From contig CAZIDL010000085.1 in assembly GCA_964537825.1 (NCBI GenBank), forward strand, positions 1 through 8,571: a stretch of DNA of 8,571 nucleotides, given 5' to 3'. The stretch's first letter is position 1. Each line of letters opens with the position of its first letter. The notes under the pieces were generated by a model, which was not told the DNA's origin, searched no databases, and was given only the letters and a program-made list of their open reading frames with translations. This DNA comes from CAZIDL01 sp964537825 (GTDB taxonomy: Bacteria > Bacteroidota > Bacteroidia > Flavobacteriales_D > CAYVSK01). Of the stretch, positions 1 to 6,292 are shown piece after piece. Position numbers and translations under genes: made by a program.

Positions 1-173
1 AGGGGAACCTTATGATCGAAAGAAGTTCCCGTCAATTCGGGTGGAGCCTTCACATTAGTAGGAGCAACGGAAAAAGGCCCCGCATCCTTTTGGGCATGAA
101 CCGAGCCTTTCAATAGGAGTAGAAAAGCAAGAATGATCGACAGAATGAAAGAAAAAACGCTGTTCCGCTTCAT
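1..173 (-). CDS. Secreted protein of unknown function, N-terminal fragment (runs off left edge)
   Basis: On the minus strand an ATG at 173-171 opens a frame that stays open to the window edge (57 codons). Residues 1-28 form a textbook Sec signal peptide: positive start (MKRN), a hydrophobic core of Ile, Leu, Phe and Ala at about residues 7-21, and a short polar stretch ending in VHA-Q, a good signal peptidase I site after Ala27. The mature start is Pro/Lys/Thr-rich with no recognisable domain in the visible 30 residues. It is therefore an exported protein, periplasmic or outer membrane; I cannot name it. No Cys follows the signal, so it is not a lipoprotein. There is no Shine-Dalgarno sequence before the ATG. 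The gene is divergent from the one at 492, and a terminator-like hairpin lies in its leader at 253-286. An overlapping plus-strand frame (133-324) lacks any protein-like features. Confidence 0.8.
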   Translation of the reverse strand, partial: MKRNSVFSFILSIILAFLLLLKGSVHAQKDAGPFSVAPTNVKAPPELTGTSFDHKVP

Positions 174-252
174 AACAAATATTGGAGCGTGGGCCAAACG
201 GGAAGTTCTCTTCATTAACTCCTGCCATTCGGGTCTTGATCCTGTACATCTC

Positions 253-286
253 AAAGAAAAAGGATCAGAAACGAAGCTCCTGATCC
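253..286 (-). terminator. Rho-independent terminator-like hairpin in the leader of the secreted-protein gene
   Basis: Read on the minus strand, GGATCAG (286-280) pairs perfectly with CTGATCC (268-262) across an 11-base loop and is followed at once by TTTTTCTTT (261-253). This is the form of an intrinsic terminator. It lies 80 bases upstream of the start codon at 173, on the same strand, with no gene upstream to terminate. It may therefore be an attenuator in the 5' leader, or the end of a short RNA. The stem is only 7 bp, so strength is uncertain. Confidence 0.55.
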
Positions 287-440
287 GATCCAAAGCTCAC
301 TCCTTCTCCATGCTATTCAAATAAAGCCTTACCCAGACCCCTTCTAGGAATATGCAAGATGGCTAAGAACGCGGTGCTCGATCGGTAAAGGGATCCAGCG
401 CCCTTATAGCATCGCTTGAGGTTCAAGTAGGTCAAGGTCC

Positions 441-470
441 TTGTTATGAACCCATTTCGATCTATTTTCG
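441..470 (+). promoter_or_regulatory. Bacteroidota-type promoter for the gene at 492
   Basis: TTG at 441-443 and TATTTTCG at 463-470 are separated by 19 bases. This fits the Bacteroidota -33 TTG / -7 TAnnTTTG promoter, with one mismatch in the -7 box (C for T at its seventh base). Transcription would start near 475-477, giving a leader of about 15 bases before the ATG at 492. It is the only site in the window where both elements are found at the expected spacing. Confidence 0.5.
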
Positions 471-491
471 AGCGAGCGATCCGCTTTTTCT

Positions 492-1190
492 ATGATCCGA
501 GCCGGCAGCATCGAGGAGCTTCGTTCCGCCTCCAAAGAGGATGACTGGTTCTTCATCGACCTTGGTTTCTCGAGCAGCAAGGATTCCAATGGGGTGGTCC
601 CCGTCTCCGGAGATGGAGAACGGGTCCATGAACTCCACGGCCCTTTGCCCTACGGGGAGCTCCTGAAGAGGCTTCAGCTCGTTCTGGAGCGAGCGCGATC
701 GCCCTTGAACCTCGTTCTCGAAGCGCCTTTGAGCATGGCCTTTGATAAGGACGGAGATCCGATGGCCCGTTCGATGGAGAAAGGGGGGAAAGGCCACCGC
801 TACTGGTACACTGGTCCGGGGATACCCATGATGACCGCGGCCGATCGCTTGATCAGGAAACTTCGGGAAAAGGAAGAAGGGCGACGCGAAATACGTCTTT
901 TCGAGGGGTTCGTTCCGTTCAAGAAGGAGCTGTCCGGAAAAGGGGACAAAGAGGCGATGAACGAACGGACCCATCAGGATGATGCGGGTTTGCTGAAAAG
1001 CTATATCATGGATCAGGGGATCGATGCAGCTTCACCCTCCAAGCCCATCATCGACTCGAACGAGAAAGGGTTCCTGGAACCGCTCCCGGCCATCGGACCG
1101 AAGGATACCGCTATCCCACCCATCGTCCTGGTGGAAGTGCCGGGCCCGGATGAGGAGGATCTTCTGACCGGATGGGTCTATTCCCATTAG
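492..1190 (+). CDS. Hypothetical protein, possible RNase H-fold (DUF429-like) nuclease-type protein
   Basis: This 232-residue soluble protein has no signal peptide or membrane segment. I do not recognise it as a named family, but the order of its motifs resembles the RNase H-fold DUF429 proteins. There is a first strand ending in an acidic residue (FFIDLGFSS, Asp23), followed by a strand (VVPV). A hydrophobic strand then ends LVLEAPLS (Glu77), comparable to the IDAPL-type motif of DUF429. A strand RLFEGFVPF (Glu138) sits where that family has an EVYPGA-like motif, and a helix starts with THQDDAGLL (Asp163/Asp164), comparable to the terminal D-A helix. Together these could supply the D-E-D metal site. 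Tyr/Trp-rich RYWYTGPG (103-110) is distinctive. The C-terminus from about 180 is Pro/acid-rich and adds a last strand (IVLVEVP). ATG at 492 is the first start after the upstream stop at 447-449, and the promoter at 441-470 fits it. The fold assignment is inference; no substrate can be named. Confidence 0.75.
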   Translation: MIRAGSIEELRSASKEDDWFFIDLGFSSSKDSNGVVPVSGDGERVHELHGPLPYGELLKRLQLVLERARSPLNLVLEAPLSMAFDKDGDPMARSMEKGGKGHRYWYTGPGIPMMTAADRLIRKLREKEEGRREIRLFEGFVPFKKELSGKGDKEAMNERTHQDDAGLLKSYIMDQGIDAASPSKPIIDSNEKGFLEPLPAIGPKDTAIPPIVLVEVPGPDEEDLLTGWVYSH

Positions 1191-1293
1191 AGCTTTCCAA
1201 AGGACCTTGTATCACTCGTGCTCTTTGCAGTTAAGAAAAGGTCAAGGGCCTCAAGCTCCCTCGCCGATGAGATCGCTCCTCCCAATGGGGGTG

Positions 1294-1318
1294 GAAAAAG
1301 ATACCTGCTCCCTTTTTC
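1294..1318. terminator. Possible bidirectional terminator between convergent genes
   Basis: GAAAAAG (1294-1300) and CTTTTTC (1312-1318) form a perfect 7-bp inverted repeat with an 11-base loop. It sits in the 131-base gap between two convergent genes. On either strand the 3' arm is a T-run, so the element could stop transcription both ways. The stem is AT-rich and the strength is doubtful. Confidence 0.4.
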
Positions 1319-1321
1319 TCC

Positions 1322-2365
1322 TCAAGGGATCTCTCGCCGCTGACCCGGCGAAAGGAAAGGGTCCGGGTCCTTCCCGAGACCGAGCGCACTGTTCACGCGC
1401 GTCTTTTGGATCTCGTGGAGCTCAAGTTCTGAATAAGCAGAACCCTGAAGGTAATGATCGTCCGAGCTCGCTTTGTAGCGGAACCGCGCGGTGGGATCAT
1501 GCGAGACCCTTGAACCGGATAGCTCGGAGCGGACCTTGCGGAGCTGTTCCTCGGTCCTTGCATGAAAATGATCCGCAGCGCCCGAGCTGATGACCTTATC
1601 CGCTAGTTCGGCCAAGGAGCTCCGTTCCGGATCGAAGATCACCTGCACCCCTTCCCCACCAGCGATAAAGCCCGGACGTGTGGAACGGACCGAGGGGAGG
1701 CGCCCGATCTCCGCTTCACCGCTCCAGTAGCAGTACATCGAGAACGCGGCCGTATCCGTGGAGCCTGAATTGTAGCGCCGATCCAACAGCTCGAGATATG
1801 AGGGAACCTCCCGATCAGCTTCTATCAGAGCCCGGACCATCGTTCGCACCGTCGCTCCCACGGAATAATCCCCGTAAAGGCGTTGGGCGAGCATCGAGCG
1901 CTCGGACCGGATGATGCGTACGGCCGGGTTGTTCCAGGTCGGCTCGCCGAAGCTATTGAGGAGCTTCCGGTGCTTCCCTTCTTGGTTATTGTACACGACA
2001 GCGGGAACGAAAGCCGCTTCGATAGCATCGGATACTTGAGGATGAGCGAGCACATTCCGCCCATACCCTTTGACAGTTGAACATCCGGGGACTTCTGTAA
2101 AGAGAAGGAAGATGGGACGCCCCGTATTTTCAGCCTTTTTGCGCGCCTTGGTCAAACCCTCATGCCAATCGACCTTTCCCAGTTCCACTCGCTGGTCCTT
2201 CCCGTCCCCTTCTTCAGCCGCCGGGGAGCTTTGCGAAAAAGGAGCAAATGCGAGCAGCGCAACTCCGAAGAGGATGCAGGTGATCCATAAGGAGCAACGG
2301 ACAAAAACGTGAGTTCGAGAACGATCTACGGACAAGGCTTTCGATCTCTGCTTTCTGATCGACAT
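1322..2365 (-). CDS. Exported thioredoxin-like / MsrA-like fusion protein
   Basis: This 347-residue protein has an N-terminal basic stretch and a hydrophobic segment (about residues 23-43), acting as a signal peptide or single membrane anchor, so the rest is likely periplasmic. Residues about 65-185 look like a thioredoxin-fold domain of the DUF/Thioredoxin_7 kind (RPIFLLFTEVPGC, then a strand FVPAVVYNN and EPTWNNPAVRI). Where thioredoxins have CxxC there is only PGCST (Cys95). Residues about 205-345 resemble peptide-methionine sulfoxide reductase MsrA: AAFSMYCYWSGE matches the GCFWxxE nucleophile motif (Cys212), followed by SVRSTRPGF like the GVxxTxxGY motif and by GEGVQVIFDP (Glu238) like HAEVVxVxYDP. 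The stretch between the last two motifs is shorter than in ordinary MsrA. A likely role is repair or reduction of oxidised cell-envelope proteins, but this is inferred. The start is supported by AAAGGAGG seven bases upstream (2373-2380). It is divergent from the large sensor gene. Confidence 0.8.
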   Translation of the reverse strand: MSIRKQRSKALSVDRSRTHVFVRCSLWITCILFGVALLAFAPFSQSSPAAEEGDGKDQRVELGKVDWHEGLTKARKKAENTGRPIFLLFTEVPGCSTVKGYGRNVLAHPQVSDAIEAAFVPAVVYNNQEGKHRKLLNSFGEPTWNNPAVRIIRSERSMLAQRLYGDYSVGATVRTMVRALIEADREVPSYLELLDRRYNSGSTDTAAFSMYCYWSGEAEIGRLPSVRSTRPGFIAGGEGVQVIFDPERSSLAELADKVISSGAADHFHARTEEQLRKVRSELSGSRVSHDPTARFRYKASSDDHYLQGSAYSELELHEIQKTRVNSALGLGKDPDPFLSPGQRREIP

Positions 2366-2372
2366 CCTATTC

Positions 2373-2380
2373 CCTCCTTT
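2373..2380 (-). promoter_or_regulatory. Strong Shine-Dalgarno sequence for the gene starting at 2365
   Basis: On the minus strand AAAGGAGG (2380 to 2373) is followed by seven bases and then ATG (2365-2363). This is an ideal ribosome binding site and fixes the start. It is unusual here because most genes in the window, as is usual in Bacteroidota, have no such sequence at a useful distance. Confidence 0.65.
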
Positions 2381-2405
2381 TGTTCAGCGTATACTCCCGA
2401 GTAGC

Positions 2406-2436
2406 ACCCTGAAATTTCAGACCTTTGCCTCAGGGT
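2406..2436. promoter_or_regulatory. Nested palindromes in the divergent promoter region, possible operator
   Basis: In the 124-base gap between two divergent genes, CTGAAATTTCAG (2409-2420) is a perfect 12-bp palindrome. The overlapping ACCCTGA (2406-2412) is perfectly complementary to TCAGGGT (2430-2436). Thus CTGA occurs at 2409-2412 and its complement TCAG twice, at 2417-2420 and 2430-2433. This could bind a dimeric regulator serving both genes. GACCTTTG (2420-2427), one mismatch from the -7 consensus, lies within it on the plus strand, without a matching -33 element. Confidence 0.35.
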
Positions 2437-2455
2437 CGAGCTCCGGATCCAACGG

Positions 2456-2473
2456 AAGGAGCTTAAACTCCTT
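2456..2473 (+). promoter_or_regulatory. Small hairpin covering the AAGGAG of the sensor gene leader
   Basis: AAGGAG (2456-2461) and CTCCTT (2468-2473) pair perfectly over a six-base loop CTTAAA. The 5' arm is a Shine-Dalgarno-like sequence, so the hairpin would hide it. It lies 13 bases before a GTG at 2475 and 28 bases before the ATG at 2490. It has no T-run beyond TTT, so it is not a terminator. Confidence 0.3.
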
Positions 2474-2489
2474 TGTGAGGCATCTTTTT

Positions 2490-5400
2490 ATGCGCCGAAT
2501 CCGATGCTCTGAGGGAATACGGTCCCCATCCTTCTTCCCCTTAGGATGCTGGATCATCCTGCTGTTCCTCACTACCGGGGGACATGGCCAACCGATGTAC
2601 CCTAAGACCGAAGTATTCGGAAAAGATGCTTTGGGAGGATACAAGCAAAGCCTGTGCATCGAGCGTGATAAGTGGGGAGGAATATGGGTCGGTACACCTG
2701 AAATGGTCCACCATTTCAACGGGGAGGATTGGGAAACGGTAAAGCTTACAGAAGGATTCCAGATGTACGCGCTCCATGTGGATGAGGAAGAGCGCGTCTG
2801 GGTCGGTGGTCAGGGAGATTTCGGTTACCTGACCATCGACGATGAGCAAGGAGTGAAAAAGAGCGCCAAGAAAGGGGGAAGAGCGGAAACGGGTTTGCGC
2901 TATGTCTCCTTGGCCAAGGAACTCCCCGACAGCTTGAAGGATTTCAATTCCGTGTGGGAGATCGAGAAATGGGGGGACCGCGTCCTTTTCAACGCAAGGG
3001 ATCGGATCATGATAATGGAGGATGAGGAGATCCGCACGATCGAACCGAAAGGGGAAAGCTTCTTCCGGGTCTTTCGCTATGAGGAGGAATTATGGGTCCA
3101 GGACCTGAAAGAAGGCCTGTACCGTTTACCTCAGGATACCGAACTTCGGAACGATAAGGGCCGGCTTCGGGATAGCTTAAGGGTACCGAACAGTAGCGTC
3201 ACCGGCGGCGCCTACCTGACCGCCCTCATACCTCCTCCCAATGGTATCACCCGACCCGAAGAGCTGCTCTTCGTCAGTTTCAAAAGCGGTCTTTACCGCC
3301 TTCCCATTCCTTCTGCAGAGAAAAAGGACAGCGGAATGAGCCGGATCCCTTGCGATCTGGAGGAGGTCTTCGCAAAAGCCGGCTGCTATCATGCCATCGG
3401 ACCTCCGTCCTCCTTCGACGGCCAAGAGGATCGGCTCCAATATCCTTTATCGATAGGCACGAGCCACAAGGGGCTTTTTCTTATGGACGAAAAGCTGAGG
3501 GCCCTCCAGAACCTGGGCCGGGATCGGAAAGCCCCTTCGAACGACTTTTGGCAACTCGTAAGAGGGTCGCGGGGAAGTGGGCAGATCTGGGCGGCAACGG
3601 AAAAAGGCACCGTTCGCATCCTCAGCGAGGATCCGAGGAGTTGGGGAATGGAGGAGAGCAAAGTTCACAAGGTCATCGAACACCGGGGAAGGATCTGGGT
3701 AGCCACCGAACACGGTGTCCTTTTACGCCGTCCTGGTAAGAGCATCCTTTCCAAAGGAGAATCTGGAAGGTGGGACACAGCGTCCTCCGGATCCATCAAG
3801 TTCTTCGACCTCCTTTCGCTTCAGGACAAAGAGAAGGGATCGAAAGGGGTAATAGCCGCAGCTGGACCTAGCGGAGCCTATGTTTTAAAAGCGGGAAAGA
3901 AGACCGATAAAGAGATCCTTGCTCTGGACGCTTATCAAGTGAGCTCTCTAGCTCCTAACGTGGTGGCGGTCGGGGGAAGGGAAGGCATCGCTCTTCTCGA
4001 AAAGCGGGAAAGATGGGAACTCCTCCTCCATGTTCACGATCTTCCCGAGGAAGTCCGTCGCATGAGGGTCCGTCCTTCAAAAGAGGAGGGGATCAAAGAA
4101 CTTTGGTGCGGCTTTCTGAACAAAGGGGCCCTCCAGATGCGGCTCCCCTTGAACCGCTTGCGTGAAGAGCTTCAGGATTCCAGCTCCTTCGAATGGGCAA
4201 CGATCCGAGAAGAAGCTCCCCTGGGCATCGAAGGTGCGCATTATTCCAAGGAGCGCCTGGGGAAGCAAGTAGGGGTCCACCCCTATCAAGGGGACCTCAT
4301 CCTTACCTCCAGCAAGGGATTATGGCGAGCAAAGCTTCAAAAGAAAAAGGAGGGGGACCCTTCAACCCAAAGGTACACTTTCGTTCCGGAGGATCGGTTC
4401 CACAAAAGTTTAGCAGCCGGAAGGGAAAAAGGAAGAGGCGCCTTTTCCTTTGCAGAAATGAAGGTCGGCAAGGACGGGACCGTATGGGGATTCCCGTTCC
4501 AGGGATCCTATCGGTTCCGACCCGATGGAAAGGGCGGGTATCACCTCGACAGCATCCCCTTCAAACAGCTCGGAGTGGGGAACGTGAACACCGTTCACTC
4601 CGATACCAGTGGAATTACTTGGTTCGGTGGGAAGGAGGGATTGGTCCGCTACGACCCCCGTATCGAACGCTCCTTCAACAGAGCTTACCCGGCTTCCATC
4701 CGAAAAGTGCGTGTCGAACTCCCCGAGAAGGATCAAAAGCGAAAAGGGAAGAAAGACTCCTTGATCGCGGCGGGGCAATACCGGGTCCCTGCTCCCGAAG
4801 GGTCCGTTCTGTCCTGGAAGCGGAGCATCCAGCAACCCGAGGAACAGGCCCCATCCCTTCCCTATTCCCTGAACGGGGTCTTTTTCGATTTCAGCGCATA
4901 TTACTTCGAAGGCCGGGATGAGCTCCGCTACAGTTACAAGCTGGAGGGTTATGAAAAGGAATGGAGCCCTTGGCAAAAAGCGACCGATAAGGCGTACACC
5001 AACCTCTGGGAGGGGAGCTACTGCTTCAAAGTGAAGGCCAGGAACCTCTATGGCAAGAAGAGCAAGGTGGCGAGCTTCCGCTTCCGGATCCAGCCTCCGT
5101 GGTACCGGACCAACGGCGCATATGCCGGATACGGTATCCTCGCCGTAATCCTCATTTGGGGCGTGGCCAAAGTCGCAGCACGTCGAGCAGAACTTCAAAG
5201 AAAGCGCCTCGAACGCATCGTGAACGAACGGACCCGCGAGATCCAGGAAAAGAACCAAGCTTTAACAGAAGAAAAAGCAAGGGTCGAAGAAGCCCACAAA
5301 GAGATCACCGATAGCATCGATTACGCCCAGAAGATCCAACAAGCCCTCCTCCAGTCCGAGGAATACGTTTCGCCACATCTCCCCGAACATTTCATCCTCT

Positions 5401-6188
5401 TCAAGCCTCAGGCTAAAGTCTCCGGGGATTTTTACTGGGCCAGGGAACAAGAAGGCCACCTCTATGTTGCCGCCGTCGATTGCACCGGTCACGGCGTTCC
5501 CGGGGCTTTTATGTCCATGCTCGGGATCAGCCAGCTAAATGAGATCATGGCAGCACAAGAGCTCCCCGCACCCGGGGAGATCCTCACCGAACTCCGGGAA
5601 AGGGTGGTCGCCGAACTAAGTAGTGGGGATAGCGAGGGAGGGGCCAAGGATGGAATGGACGCGGCCTTGATCAGGATCCCGCTGAGCAAAAACCAAAACG
5701 GCAACCCCAATTCCCAAAAGGTGGCGTTCGCGGGGGCGAACAATCCGCTCTATGTGGTGAAAGAGGGGGTCGCCTCACGGATCCCCGAACCATCCTTCTA
5801 TCGACAAGGTAGAACGATCGATCCGGAAGAAGAACGCATAAGAACCTTCAGGAAAAGCTCCGACGGCTTCGAGGTCAAAGGCGATAAAATGGCCGTAGGC
5901 TACGAACCGGACGCCGCCGAAGCCTTTACGACGATCGAACTGGATATCCCCCCGGATGCCATGCTCTATATATTCTCCGATGGCTACGCCGACCAGTTCG
6001 GGGGGTCGAAAGGCAAGAAGTTCCGTTACGGACCTTTCAAGGAGTTACTGGCAAGGATCCATTCCATGGACCCGAAAGAGCAGAAGGCCGAACTCGATCG
6101 CGTCTTCGAGGAATGGAAAGCGGAGCAAGAGCAAGTGGACGATGTCTGTGTCGTAGGTATCCGAGTGCCGGATGGAAAAGAAGCTTGA
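2490..6188 (+). CDS. Membrane sensor: double beta-propeller, Y_Y_Y domain and SpoIIE/PP2C phosphatase
   Basis: The protein has 1232 residues from the ATG at 2490. An in-frame GTG at 2475 would add five residues, but the ATG gives the better signal peptide (MRRIR, then CWIILLFLTT, cut near residue 34). Residues about 40-725 hold 14 propeller strands of the two-component regulator type, such as IWVGT (65), VWVGG (103), IWAAT (366), IWVAT (402) and TWFGG (710); 14 would make two seven-bladed propellers. A Y_Y_Y domain follows (about 795-867), then one membrane helix (878-897), a charged coiled coil (897-940) and a SpoIIE/PP2C Ser/Thr phosphatase (945-1227). Its metal-binding acidic residues are all present: GDFYW (Asp980), VDCTGHG (Asp997), GMDAAL (Asp1057), FSDG (Asp1164) and VDDV (Asp1217/1218). 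The periplasmic propellers probably sense a ligand and control a cytoplasmic phosphatase acting on an anti-sigma-antagonist-like phosphoprotein. No such partner lies in the window. It ends at the terminator at 6195-6219. Confidence 0.92.
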   Translation: MRRIRCSEGIRSPSFFPLGCWIILLFLTTGGHGQPMYPKTEVFGKDALGGYKQSLCIERDKWGGIWVGTPEMVHHFNGEDWETVKLTEGFQMYALHVDEEERVWVGGQGDFGYLTIDDEQGVKKSAKKGGRAETGLRYVSLAKELPDSLKDFNSVWEIEKWGDRVLFNARDRIMIMEDEEIRTIEPKGESFFRVFRYEEELWVQDLKEGLYRLPQDTELRNDKGRLRDSLRVPNSSVTGGAYLTALIPPPNGITRPEELLFVSFKSGLYRLPIPSAEKKDSGMSRIPCDLEEVFAKAGCYHAIGPPSSFDGQEDRLQYPLSIGTSHKGLFLMDEKLRALQNLGRDRKAPSNDFWQLVRGSRGSGQIWAATEKGTVRILSEDPRSWGMEESKVHKVIEHRGRIWVATEHGVLLRRPGKSILSKGESGRWDTASSGSIKFFDLLSLQDKEKGSKGVIAAAGPSGAYVLKAGKKTDKEILALDAYQVSSLAPNVVAVGGREGIALLEKRERWELLLHVHDLPEEVRRMRVRPSKEEGIKELWCGFLNKGALQMRLPLNRLREELQDSSSFEWATIREEAPLGIEGAHYSKERLGKQVGVHPYQGDLILTSSKGLWRAKLQKKKEGDPSTQRYTFVPEDRFHKSLAAGREKGRGAFSFAEMKVGKDGTVWGFPFQGSYRFRPDGKGGYHLDSIPFKQLGVGNVNTVHSDTSGITWFGGKEGLVRYDPRIERSFNRAYPASIRKVRVELPEKDQKRKGKKDSLIAAGQYRVPAPEGSVLSWKRSIQQPEEQAPSLPYSLNGVFFDFSAYYFEGRDELRYSYKLEGYEKEWSPWQKATDKAYTNLWEGSYCFKVKARNLYGKKSKVASFRFRIQPPWYRTNGAYAGYGILAVILIWGVAKVAARRAELQRKRLERIVNERTREIQEKNQALTEEKARVEEAHKEITDSIDYAQKIQQALLQSEEYVSPHLPEHFILFKPQAKVSGDFYWAREQEGHLYVAAVDCTGHGVPGAFMSMLGISQLNEIMAAQELPAPGEILTELRERVVAELSSGDSEGGAKDGMDAALIRIPLSKNQNGNPNSQKVAFAGANNPLYVVKEGVASRIPEPSFYRQGRTIDPEEERIRTFRKSSDGFEVKGDKMAVGYEPDAAEAFTTIELDIPPDAMLYIFSDGYADQFGGSKGKKFRYGPFKELLARIHSMDPKEQKAELDRVFEEWKAEQEQVDDVCVVGIRVPDGKEA

Positions 6189-6194
6189 CCAAGG

Positions 6195-6219
6195 AAGGGA
6201 TAAAAGGCTTCCCTTTTTT
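6195..6219 (+). terminator. Rho-independent terminator of the sensor gene
   Basis: AAGGGA (6195-6200) pairs with TCCCTT (6210-6215) over a nine-base loop, followed by more T (to 6219). It begins seven bases after the TGA stop at 6186-6188. On the minus strand the same stem lacks a long T-run, so it is mainly a plus-strand terminator. Confidence 0.75.
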
Positions 6220-6292
6220 GACCCGGGCAGCTCTGATCATCGAGAAGCAGATTCGACCAGCTCGTTCCGCTGATCCCTTTGCCGAACAACCC

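Larger units (their letters stand above)
174..491. other. Divergent intergenic region without a gene
   Basis: This stretch of about 318 bases separates two divergent genes and encodes no convincing protein on either strand. It holds a terminator-like hairpin on the minus strand (253-286), a partial -7-like box on the minus strand (TTTATTTG, 325 to 318, one mismatch to TAnnTTTG), and a good promoter match for the plus-strand gene (441-470). No tRNA fold or tandem repeat is visible. Confidence 0.6.

Noticed and set aside
174..184. AATATTTG just before the start at 173 as a -7 promoter box
   Set aside because: It ends two to four bases before the ATG with no -33 element at the right distance, so transcription could not begin before the start codon.
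133..324. Short plus-strand open frame overlapping the left-edge gene
   Set aside because: It overlaps the signal-peptide coding region of the minus-strand gene and itself has no signal, domain or ribosome site.
462..974. Minus-strand open frame of 170 codons opposite the hypothetical gene at 492
   Set aside because: The plus-strand frame is longer, has a matching promoter and shows ordered strand-helix motifs; the antisense frame shows none.
2475..2489. GTG at 2475 as the start of the sensor gene
   Set aside because: It is possible, but the ATG at 2490 is a commoner codon and gives the better signal peptide; the AAGGAG before the GTG is 13 bases away and in a hairpin.
4193..4921. Plus-strand open frame of 242 codons within the sensor gene
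   Set aside because: It is out of frame with the sensor protein, rich in Arg, Pro, Gly and Ser as shadow frames are, and has no recognisable motif.
4410..5258. Long open frame on the minus strand (282 codons) inside the sensor gene
   Set aside because: It is antisense to the Y_Y_Y and linker region of a clearly real protein, shows no domain or coherent composition, and has no promoter or ribosome site. The low-stop codon use of the sensor gene explains it.
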